Shown here: piece after piece, positions 23,682-34,800 of the stretch
Layout: every line of letters starts with the position of its first letter
Numbering within the stretch: the stretch's first letter is position 1
Source of the DNA: Lingula anatina
Taxonomy: Eukaryota; Brachiopoda; Lingulata; Lingulida; Lingulidae
Assembly (NCBI RefSeq): GCF_001039355.2
Contig: NW_019775491.1
Coordinates: 1,005,136-1,069,135, forward strand
Length of the DNA stretch: 64,000 bases
Direction: 5' to 3'
Program-made: the position numbers and the translations under genes
Notes under the pieces: model-generated
What the model was told of the DNA's origin: nothing
The model's database searches: none
Seen by the model: only the letters and a program-made list of their open reading frames with translations

Positions 23682-24692
23682 ATGAGTTCTATGTACATCC
23701 GCATTCAAAAAGACACTCCGTCGTCTAAAATGTATGGCTTTCAAAAACTTCACTGGGACGACATCAAGATGATAACGAGTAGGATGCAAAAGCACACCTT
23801 TAACTCCAGATTAGGACTGAATGAAATGGCGCAGTGCAAAGCAACACAGGGTAGGCCCTCACACTCATCTCCATCGCCAGTAACTTGCGATCGGCAGAGG
23901 AAAGTGAAACACCGGCACGCAGGGTCTCACAGTGGAGGCGACTACTGGCAAGGATACCAATTACAACATTACGACTCGGACCAGGAAGATGACGATTCCA
24001 ACCTTCACAGCGACCAAATGACGCAAAACTCGTTGCACTCTCCCCCAAGCGCATCATCTTTTACCAACAGGAAAATGTCAAAAAAGAACATAGACCGGAT
24101 AGTTAATCGCCTGTACTCAACCCCGACTTTGAGCAGTGCTCTCGCTGCTTCGGGTGTGGGTTATTACTGTGACGTGACTAACATGGACCCAGTGGCAAAG
24201 TATGCAATAACCAAACCACGCCCAAAGTCAGCCCCTGTGCCCAGTGGAAGTGCAGGTACACTGCTCTTCCAGCGCCCCACGACAGCTTACAGAGGAAAGC
24301 AAGTAGGATCCTGTCAGTTTTGCGATGACGACAAAACTGACAAATCCGTTTTTGAAAGAAATTATTCAGACGATAAAGTTTACTTCGAAAGTGAACTGGA
24401 AGAGATAGTTGAACGTATCCGCACACCTACCCACGCAAGCGAAGGTGGGATCCCAAAGTGTAAGAAAAGCACTCCCTTTGTACTAGAACATAAGGTTATT
24501 GCAGCAGAGCCCGAACCGAAATCATTTGATTTTAGACCAAGAAAGAAACGTAAAACGAAAGAGGAACCATTACCCCTCATAAGCGGTCTAAGAAGAAGTG
24601 CAAATGTGTCAGAAATAGTCAACAGGCTGTATACGCCTCAAAAGAGAACTGCAACTGCATGTACTCCAGTTTCTTATCCAACTGCTCGTTGA
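23682..24692 (+). CDS. Unrecognised 336-aa protein with repeated IVxRLxxPT motifs
   Basis: A single uninterrupted frame with a good start (CCAACATGAG) and an acceptor-like CATTTCAG about 46 bp upstream, so probably a UTR intron precedes one coding exon. The protein is polar and mostly disordered. Short motifs recur: MITSRMQKHTFNS (~aa 31), RIVNRLYSTPTLSS (~aa 139), EIVERIRTPTHAS (~aa 240) and EIVNRLYTPQKRT (~aa 310). The middle is rich in Pro/Ser/Lys (KPRPKSAPVPS). Spaced short motifs of this kind are common in microtubule-associated or axonemal proteins, but that is only an inference. I cannot name the family. Convergent with TRMO. Confidence 0.75.
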   Translation: MSSMYIRIQKDTPSSKMYGFQKLHWDDIKMITSRMQKHTFNSRLGLNEMAQCKATQGRPSHSSPSPVTCDRQRKVKHRHAGSHSGGDYWQGYQLQHYDSDQEDDDSNLHSDQMTQNSLHSPPSASSFTNRKMSKKNIDRIVNRLYSTPTLSSALAASGVGYYCDVTNMDPVAKYAITKPRPKSAPVPSGSAGTLLFQRPTTAYRGKQVGSCQFCDDDKTDKSVFERNYSDDKVYFESELEEIVERIRTPTHASEGGIPKCKKSTPFVLEHKVIAAEPEPKSFDFRPRKKRKTKEEPLPLISGLRRSANVSEIVNRLYTPQKRTATACTPVSYPTAR

Positions 24693-25189
24693 ACTTGGGT
24701 GAAATGTACCGTCGTGTTCATTGAAATCGAATCATTGAAACTTTTGCGGTTTTATCGCTAGTCAAATTGTTCCACGCAAACGATCGTAAAAGACAAAGTT
24801 GGGCTCAACACATTAAGGCATTTTCAGTTTTAGATTTGTGAGGTACAATACATAAAGGGATGTGGTCAGTTTCCACTGGTGCATGGTGTGAAAAGATCCT
24901 ATATACCTTTCTAGTCATTAACTGACTTTGAATAGTGTTGCAATATCTTATGCATGTAATAAAAGCAAGAAAAGTGATCATATCCATTTCAACTATTTTA
25001 TTAATGTAATATTATATGGATTGAAAAATTATAATAGCAAGGCATAATTTTTTTTTACAGAAACTCATCATTCTAAGCACACACAGTTTTACTGAGCAGG
25101 GTGGGGCGTTTCATCGCTTTCGATTTATTTCGATCTTTTGGGAATTTGATAGCAATATCTTAGAATTGAAATCTTTTTATCAAATTCAC
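24693..25189. other. Intergenic stretch, no gene seen
   Basis: 3' UTR of the 336-aa gene is expected at its left end. The right end merges into a transposase remnant. Nothing else is supported. Confidence 0.4.
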
Positions 25190-25449
25190 CATTCTATGGG
25201 TGGCTTTTGCGGCAGTGCTTTTACAACCTACGGTAAGGCAAAATATTGTAGAGCACAGAAATCTTGTCCCTGTGGGAAAAGGACGTGCGACCTTCTTGTT
25301 TCTGGTGTTAAGTCGTCATAAAATTCCACAGTCCTTTCTACCGCTTTTCTAGTAAGGCGAAACTTAACAAAAATGTCACTGTCGGTGGTGGACTTTAAAA
25401 AATACTCTCCAAGGTGAAACTTTCGCGGTGTGTCGCCATCCGATGACAC
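25190..25449 (-). pseudogene. PIF/Harbinger (HARBI1-like) transposase N-terminal remnant
   Basis: A 73-codon frame includes FRLTRKAVERTVEFYDDL and PETRRSHVLFPQGQDFCALQ, which resembles the N-terminal region of HARBI1-like nucleases (typically ...LEPETRRNHALTP..QLCVALRFFATG). It stops right after FALP, where the family continues, and no catalytic DDE part follows. I read it as a decayed transposon fragment in the 3' flank of TRMO. A MITE family with TTA flanks occurs in the same window. Confidence 0.6.
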
Positions 25450-25733
25450 CGGTTAGCAGTCAATATATTTCATGAAGACAAAACACAGTAACTAAGCAGC
25501 CTTTTATTTCATTTCTTAAGCATGCGTATGATTAGTCCAAGGTCTGACCACCTCACTTATTAGCCAGTGGTGGGACAATAACGATAGCTCCGTGAAATGC
25601 ACCCGAGCTTCAGAGATAACTTGAAACGTACCTCTACACTATGTGATACCCTTGCCGTTTTAAGTCTCTGAAGCTCAGGGTGCGCGTTTGCATAAGTTGA
25701 CAGAAAATGTGAGTGCTACAGCATCAACTTTTT

Positions 25734-27094
25734 TTATTTATTTGTCTCCTCTGATTCAAGTTCTGTCAGATAAGTCAGCTTAGAAAGGCTAACAGGTTTA
25801 ACTTTCAAAACTTCAGCCACATTAACATCGTCATCAAACCAAGCCGTCACATGAAATGAATCAATGGCAAAATAATACAGTTTGTCAGTACACTTCGTCC
25901 TTCGGTATGGTGACCTTGGATCTGCTTGTAAAATTTTTGCTATGGCATTTTTTGCATCTTGTACAGAATCAAAGTGAGAAAATACATAATGGGGGTTAGA
26001 TGAGCTTTTAGAAAACATTTCAAGTTCCTTCGTGGCAGTGGGGCTAAATCTCACATCAAGTTTTGAAATGGGTGGAGCTGAAATCCACCCAGCTTGTGTT
26101 ATAGCTTCAGCGGAGGTCAGCAGATCACTACTCAGTTTTTCTTCCTTGACGTTCATTTGAGTTTGGAAAGCTGTATTTTCATCACTTAAACTGGTATCTG
26201 TGATACAAACGTTATCCAATTGTGACTCTCCCTGTTGGTTTTTATCACCACCACGTGACATACACATTTCTGTGGGTTGTAAAAATGACATTTCATCTTT
26301 TATGCCAATATTTTTACTGTGAACATCACTATCAAGTTGAAAGCATTGTTTAATTTCCTTGTTCACATCAGACGCCCCTTGCTGCTCGTGTTGCCCATAA
26401 GATCTAGGAAGATCATAGTCATATATGTATGGTTTGATGTCCAACACAGGAGTTCCATCTAGCATATCTATCCCTGAGATATATATTGTAGCACCTGAAA
26501 AAAAAAGTCTGAATTCCTTTGCATTCTTTTACACATTATCACTTTTAAAAAAACTAAAATTATACTTTTTATGTACATGTATAATTACTTAATGTATATT
26601 TTATAGATACTCTTCAATTCCTTTAAATAACATACCTTCTATCTTTTCAATTTTGGCCAACGTCAGCCCAATAGGGTTTGGGCGATATGGACTTCTCGTT
26701 GAAAAAACTCCAACTTTCACACCATTCAGTCTCGGTGGTCTAACTTTGGCTTTTGTGTATTTGTTATTATTCATGTGAAACAAAAACATAACCCTGGAAG
26801 ACAAATATCCAGTGCAATGGCATATACCTATAATTATCAATTCAATTTCATCGTTTTACAAAATCTTTCCTATAATATGTTGAGAGAAAAAGTTCTTGAA
26901 GAGAAAAAAGATGTTTATCATACCACTTACCATATGTGTGAAAATGCTTCCAAACCATCTAATGCATGCTCTGGATTTGGAAATACTGACTTAAGGATTG
27001 TCAGAGAGCCTTTGGACTGGGCACAAATGGATGGCTGTCTGGGGGTGCCATTCTTCTGTTTGAAAGGGGAGCTGATAAAACCAATAGGATTCAT
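25734..27094 (-). CDS. TRMO: tRNA (adenine(37)-N6)-methyltransferase, TsaA/TrmO family
   Basis: Exons 26931-27094, 26636-26793 and 25734-26494 join in frame (360 aa from the first available ATG). The N-terminal TsaA-like domain shows NPIGFISSPF, NGTPRQPSIC, LEAFSHIW, RPPRLNG, GVFSTRSPYRPNPIGLTL and GIDMLDGTPVLDIKPY, all hallmarks of TRMO. A poorly conserved linker follows, then the C-terminal block ADPRSPYRR ... FHVTAWF ... VLKVKP. The enzyme uses S-adenosylmethionine to methylate N6 of t6A37 in some tRNAs. Human TRMO is longer at the N-terminus, and an acceptor-like TTTCTTTCAG ends at 27117, so an upstream exon may exist; an in-frame stop sits just after that acceptor, which argues for the ATG at 27094 or another acceptor. 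The stop codon overlaps AATAAATAA. Confidence 0.9.
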
Positions 27095-28863
27095 CTGGAC
27101 TTTTTTCACTCAAAACTGAAAGAAATAAGTTAAACACAGCTGCATATTCTCTAAAAAAATTAAGAAGCCCATGAAAGGCTAACAGGCTGGAGTAATACCA
27201 GCCTGGTTATAAAAATCCTGGCACTTTTAATATATCCCCTAGCAGGAAGTTCATGCATTAACACGCCTACTGATGATTTTGGGTATGTACACTTTGTTAA
27301 GGCATGAAAGCAAAGGCCTTAATAATTGTAAAATGACGACCAGAGGCACTTTTGCAGTGTCCCCCCCCTCTCCCCACATATAACTACTTGATTTTCTGTA
27401 CCTTTCTCTAAATTATTTTGTGCAATGATTCTGAGCAGTATTTCTGCTATTCTGAAAATAAATAAATAAAAAAACAATCAAATAAAATAAGCATGGCAAT
27501 TAATTCATTTACCTATTTAATAATGTTTTTAACATGAAACATTAAGGTATCCAAGAGGCATCACTGGGGTAAAAATCAATTTAATTGCTGTAATTATTAC
27601 TCAAAGATAAAAAAGTTTTTAAAAAATTCCAAACAAAATTATTTAAATAGCAGAGACATTGATCAAAGTTACCACATGACTTAATTTTGATTAAGATTAA
27701 AAATTAGAGAGTTATTGAGTGGGGAACCCGGAAAGTACTGGTACCGAAAAAGTACATGTACAGTATACCGACCAGTTTGCGCATCAACCGGGAGCTCCCA
27801 GAATTATATCTTACATCTCATCTCCTCAACTCGCACACTCCAGTTTCCCCGTCAACAGTGCTAAGTTAACACCTGACATTCGTGTCATACATTCCCAATT
27901 ACTTTCAAATCTATGATGTTCAATATACTTCCTTTAAATTCCAGCTATGCGTTGAAATTGATCAGTGCGTCTGCTAATTTTCGAGCCAAGAGCAAACGTT
28001 TTTTTTTTTTTTTCAAGTGGAGAACAGTGGTTGCTGTCAGTACTGATGCTCAGCAAAGTGTCTGGGGTAATCCTATGGAGAGGGTCGAAACGGCTATTTT
28101 ACGATAGTACGATAGTACTGTACTCAACGTAGACACTCAAAAATTTAACGTTATCGGACAGGGGTAATAGGGCGCAGCCATATTAGAAATACCCGGATGA
28201 AGTAAAGGAAGTTGCGTACATATCTGCGTAGTGATCATGACAACAGTTAATTGTAGGACAAGTAATTAGACCTTAACAGACAAAATGTGAACCGAAATTT
28301 GACGTTTAACGTGAAGATTAGCCACTGGTATGTTTTTTCCATTGTATCTGATGAAAGAGAAACAATAACATGTAAGAAATTAACTGTTTAGGAGAGTAAA
28401 ATTGGTGGTCGCCAAGATAAACAAGATGGCCGTGTCCAGTGGCGGAGATGTCAAACAGAAGTAGACGCACATCGTTTAATGTTAAATTATGTAATTAAGA
28501 TGTAAAAAAAATGTTTTTTTTCTAGGTCAAGTATGTATTTTATAGTTTTGAAGTTATGACACTTTTAAACTTACAGCCAGAACCTGCAAATTAGAACTTG
28601 TACAATTTGTAGTTGTTCAGAAGCACTGGCAGTGCTTTCCAAGTAGTTAGCACGAAAAGCAATCCTGTTTACGGTTTCTGATATGTATGCTGTGCTAACG
28701 CATGAACTTTGTGCTAGCAAGAGGACTATGAATGAACTAACAGAGACTCAAATATTTCACCAGTAGCTAGCCTTTGACTGATAAGTATTAACTTTTGTAC
28801 ATGTACAGGTACTAGTACAGTTTCTCACTTTTAACAGGCATGTATGGTTGATTTTCAAGCAAA
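27095..28863. promoter_or_regulatory. Divergent region between TRMO and CCDC87
   Basis: No convincing gene. It should hold 5' UTR exon(s) of TRMO and CCDC87. Short frames around 27719-28107 have no recognisable protein. A local G+C rise and CpGs near 27720-28200 may mark the promoter. Confidence 0.35.
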
Positions 28864-31800
28864 ATGGCAAATCTTAAAACTCCGCGAAGTGCAGGAATGA
28901 AGTTCCAATTCACAAAACAAAAGAAGCCATTTGCCTCGGAAAAGCGAGAAGATGATACCTATCCAATGACAAATTTCCCTGTAACACAGGTAATATAAAT
29001 GTTAGTTTTATGTAAGGAATATAACAATAGAAATTGATTTTATTGAAGTCATTGCTTATATCCTAATAAGTAAAATGCCTTCATTTTATAACATAGTGTA
29101 TTGTACTTTTAATAGTGGAGAACAATTAATGGCTGTACCACAATACTGATACCAGCAGAACAAACTTTCTTTCTTTCTTTCTTTCTTTTGTCAGTTAATT
29201 TTTGATTTTCAATAAAAAAAACCATAACAATATGTATTATTTTAATATATTTCAGGAGGAAATCAAAGACCGTTATGAAGGTGTCATGGGTCCTCTTAGT
29301 ATATTTGCGCCTTATCCACATGAAGATGGTTAGTAGAAATGTAGGAATTCAGTAGTACGTAGTAGTAGAAATAGTAGAAATAGGAGTATTATTTATGTTA
29401 ATCATTTATCTTAAATAAATACACATTGTGTTACAGTAATCAACATTTTTTTTTTGGTTCAGAGGTATGATTAGGTGTTACAAAATATGTTCTTGAACAA
29501 TAAATCAAAAGTGATATAAATGGTTTTTGCAATATGTTTGTTCCAGAGCCCCCTCCAGAAACAATACAAATGGAAAGACCAGTTACACCCATTGATGTAT
29601 GTATGGTGTTTATAAAAGCAATTAATGTAACAGTATGTGTGAAAAAAAAATTATTTTGATGTGAAGATTTTTTATATGTATAAAATTGGACGGCTTGAAT
29701 ACATATTATCATCAATGTATTACATTAAAACATATAGAATATAGAACTTGATTGGTTAAAAGAGATTGATAAAGTATGTTTAGTATAGATAATCGTTACT
29801 TAAACAATAATTCAATCAAAACAAAGCATTTCAATGAAACATTTGTCCTTAATTACAGGAGGAAATCAAAGCCCCACCATCTGATTTCAATGTTTTAAGA
29901 AAATACATTCGTAGGAGGGTGGCTGCTAAGCCAGAGGTCCAGCATCTGACCATAGAAGAACAACAAAGTTTGGTAGGTGTTGTCTTTCAATATATTTCTG
30001 TGGAAACACCTTTAAGATTGAAACCGGAGACAATGTAATTTTTTTTCTTCTATGATAATATTTGTATGGTTTGTAAAAAGGTTGAACATGCAAAGATAAA
30101 AACTCTTGAAAAATATTTCATAATTTCTTCAAATTATGCATTTGTATAAATAACCTGAATTGTGCTTTATAGTTGAATTGATATTTACTCTAAGTAAAGT
30201 AATAGGATTTCTTATTATCTAGGCTGGTGTTCTGGTTGGTGAGGTAAATGGAATATGGAGAGACATCAGGAGACAAGTAGATGATCCATTTCTGGTAAAA
30301 ATGGCTTTGAAGCAAGCAATTTAAGTAAACACTGGTAAAATTTCTTGATGATTTGTAATCATTTTTTGTGACTTATGAGTAAATAAATGGAATTGTATTT
30401 TGAAGAAAAATGTAAATCTGTTTTAACATTAATATTTAAGAATATTTTATTTTTTCAGACACCAGAGCAAAACAAAGAGTTACAGAGAAGAATCACTGTT
30501 CATATTGTGACTGTCTGTGAAAAATTGTTCAAGCATTTTTTAGAAAAAGCACAAAGTAAGAGTACTCAGTAGTTATGTTTTTCATAATGCTACATTTCTT
30601 AGCAGATTTGTGCAGTTGGTTTTAGCTTGTGTGTGTGTGTGTGTGGAAAAAGTTCATCTAACTTATCAAATTCATGTGATTTATGTCAATTCCATGCATA
30701 ATTTAAATCTTTCATTTTTTCTTCCAGTTTTGAACAAAAGGGGTGTCTTCAGTGGTCCTGCAAACATGAGTAGACTCAAAGCACAGCTTGCTTTGGATGC
30801 TGACAAATAGTAAGAATTTATGCATTTTACAATTCATCATTTTTTGAAAAAACTTAAATGCTGATGCATATTTACCCACTATCACCTGATAAAACATAAA
30901 AGTATTGAAAATATGAAAATATGGTCAGAGTTTGCATGTTACAGAGGCATTTATTTTCAGTTTGAATATCCTCACTATAAGAAGATACATAGTTGGAGAT
31001 CTAAGAAGACAAGCAGAAGATATAGAGGATGAATCTGAGGAGTACATCTATCCCAGTAAAAAGGAGTCCATGGTAGAAGAAGCTGTCCCAGAAATATCAT
31101 TCAAAGGACTGGTAAGTTTACCTTTCTGATGTACGTGATATAAGGCGGTATTGTATAAATGGATGTCTTTAAGTTGTTTTTAGATTTTTCACTAATTTTC
31201 ATTATTACTGAATTTTGGTGCTAAAAGAAATGTTGAGAAAGAATCCTGTGCTGTGCTGCAAACCAGGGGCAGAAGAGTGCCCAGGCTGAATTATGAAAGA
31301 AATGTACAGTTATGTGAGTTAGCCAGTGATGGTAAAAACTATTTTCAGGTCTTTCCTAACATATATAAGTTGTATAATGTACAGCATTACAGACCCTTAC
31401 AGACAATCCAAGTTCCTTTGGAAAATATTGCTCAATTTCACTGTTTTCTCTCTTAACTGAACATCGGCATTGTAACTAAAATGTTCATGTCTTTGAGATC
31501 ATTAATATTCCCAAACTCTCATCTTTTTTAGTTTAACAGATAATCTGTTATAAAACTACACACTTTATGTTTCTAATGCACGTGGTGTCAGTAATTGTAA
31601 TATTGGTAATTGGTCCAGTGGTTAATCATTAACAATTATATCTGTTTGTTATATATGGTACAGTGTACATTTGTATATGTTTGTTGTAAACGTTTGCATG
31701 TTTGTGAAATGTTAATAGTGTTGTTTAATTTTGCACAGTTGCCTCCAGGAATGGTAAGTGTCACAGCTCACTAACCCATCTGGTGGAGTTGACTAAACCC

Positions 31801-34800
31801 TGTGACTGTTGTCACCCTGTGCACTAATCCAAAACCTTAACCTGCCTTTTAGATAAACTCACAATATCTCATAGAACATTCTTTTTCAGACACATCTACT
31901 GCCATTCATGTTTCAGGGAACTTTTTTAGCTTTGGAAGACTTTTCAGTTAACTTTGATATTATTGCAGTAGAAATACCATTATAAATGTGCTTGCATGAA
32001 GCCTGGTGTTACTATTTATTTCATTTTAAAATTATTGGCAAGGTGTGTTTTAATGCTTATTATAGAACAGGGTCAAATTATGAATGTTTTTTTTATAGAA
32101 GAAAACATTGTAATATAGGGCTAGCTAGGACCTGTTGATTTCTCTTTACCCCAATAGTGGTATATATAGTTTGATAGTTTTTAAAAACTTTTATTTTTTG
32201 CAAATAGAGGAAAATGGTATCCCACACTAAAATTATTTGCCATGATAGTAAAAATAGCATCTGCTTTTAGACATATTTTATAAACCTGTCACATTATTTC
32301 TTGCTTTTTAAATTAGTTTTACTGTAGAGATGGTAGAGTAAGTTGTAAATATATACAGTATGTAGGTTTCACCTGTCATATCACAACAGTTAGTGTATAC
32401 TTGTTCAGTATTGGCAGCATGATCAAAACATGTCAGTTACTGCCAAAGGGGTAGAATTGTCACAATTTCACTGATACTGATACTAGCTCACTATTTGGCA
32501 GATTCATACTTTAAGACCATGAATTAATAGTTTATCATCAATTAGTATATACATTCTTTGGAGTTATATGTATGTATATGCTACTTAAGCAGAATTGTTT
32601 TATGACAAATTGTAGAACAGTTTTGTTGTAGGAGGCTGATTTCACTTCAAACATATTTAAGTACTCTTATAATATTTTTGGTTATAGTATTATAGGGGTT
32701 TAGGTGGATATATTAGAAGTGATCCTAACACGTGGGCATTTACATTTTTGAAAAACATGTGTAGATACAAAAAAAAAACATTGATATGAAGATTCATATA
32801 AGTACCAGAGCACTGTAAATTTTAAAACTTTAATGAACAGCTACTAATCTAAACATATTGAACAATAAGATATTAATTTTTAAAATGATTCTTTTATTTG
32901 TTCCAAAAGTTTTTTATTCAAAATGGGATTGCCCATCTCTTTAGGCAGAAAGAAGAAAAAATAATTTCTCAGGATGAATGAAATTTGAATAAAATAGGTT
33001 AAAACTGGAATTTCAGATTGAGAGTAGTCGACCCAAAAGTAAAATTCAGAAGCATAGATTCACAACAGTTGGTGAAGATTTGGAAGAGGTATGGGCTTTA
33101 AATTTCTTCTTTACAAATAATAATGCCAATCTCTATTGAAAGGAGAAACATTAGAATTTTTTTAATTATAAAATTTTGAAGTTTCAACCATAATAATGAT
33201 ATCTTTGTATTTACACACTATTTTGCAAATTGAATGTATAATCATGTTTGGTCATATAGTGATCAGTGGTAGTAATTTATATTTAAATGGAATTGTGTTT
33301 TCTGTGCCTCATTAATAAAAGGTCAGTACAGTTCATGTGTACGTTTTCAGATTCAGTCCAGAATGCCCATCCTTGATACTTCCAAGCTGTTTTCAATTCT
33401 CGCTGACATTCCTGAGAGGAGTATGGCAACCCCAGTATCAGATGACATGACTAGATCTGCCAAGAAAACAACTGCTGTACAAAAAGAGTGAGAAAAAAAA
33501 ACAATAGATATTTTTGATAGATATACTGGGTATTTCAAATTTGAATTACTTAACATAGATATCTTTCTCAAGTTCAAGTGTGTAAATCAATATTCCTAAA
33601 AAGTTAAGAAAAACATACACAGTGAAGTACTATCTGGACAAATTTACAAATTCAGAGGCTTGATATAGCAGCGTTAATTTAAATTCAAGATAATAATGAA
33701 ATGATTTTTTTCAGAAATCCAGATGCTGCTAGTATACAAAAGGTGCTTTTAAAGGTAAGTGTTATGAAAAAATATAAGCACTTTTGTTCTGTTGAGCTTC
33801 AGTTGAAAGCATGTGCTCAGTAAATGAACTCTGACTCAAGCAGAAGGGATGCACATTATATGTTATTGATAGTATGATATGAAGGCTCACACTGTGCTCT
33901 TCATTGGTTTACATATTATTTACTTCATTTCAGAGATCACATTCCCTTCAGCGGCTCCCAGGAATGGGAGAGACATTACTGGAGGAGCTTGGGATAAATT
34001 TAGATGAAACTAGAAGTACTGTGACAGATAAAGCTGAGGCAGCCCTAGAAATGAGATCCATTTCTGGAAAATCTATTGTAAGTGCAAAAAAAGTAACATC
34101 ATTATTATTTTCTAAGTAAAATATCATTTGGTATTCAGATATGGCAGATAAACTTAACTATGCTTTAAGAATTTTAATTATACACATACAATATTATAAT
34201 CAGATATGAAGTTCAAGACTAATTTTAAAGAAATAGGGGGCAGCTTGAATTATGCTGTTTAAAGTTGGATCTGAAGTAAAATATCATGCCTAGAAATATT
34301 GTATGCTTAATTCCCACAAAATTTGATTGGCTTGAATTTTAATGCCTCCCTACAAATACATAAACTTTTTAGTAAAAAACGCAAGATGAAGACAAGTGTG
34401 GAGATAAATTCTTTAATGTTTGTGTCCATTAGATTTCAGAAAAGAAGGAGACAACACGCCCTTGCACGCGGCAGTTTCTTCGAAATGATCTTGAGAAACT
34501 GGTTCAAAGGCAAACAGCACAGGAACCTGAGGATGCTGATGCCTTGCCTCCATTACTACAGGTACACTGCTATTAGTTCATTACACTCATGTTATAGGCA
34601 TTTTTTTAAGTCCTGTAATTGTACTGCAAATTATAATTACATAATAAAATTATGTTTTCTTTCTAGGCTCTCTTAAGGCCTGCAAAACATGATGGCAAGA
34701 AAGCTATTTTAGATAGGCAATTGAAGCAATTGGAAGAAAAACAACAAATTGAAAAGGAAAAAGACAAGTAAGATTTAAAGTTTATTTATTATTGCAAGGA

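Noticed and set aside
27719-28107. Two overlapping short + frames between TRMO and CCDC87
   Set aside because: No known protein and no splice or start evidence; likely promoter/UTR sequence.
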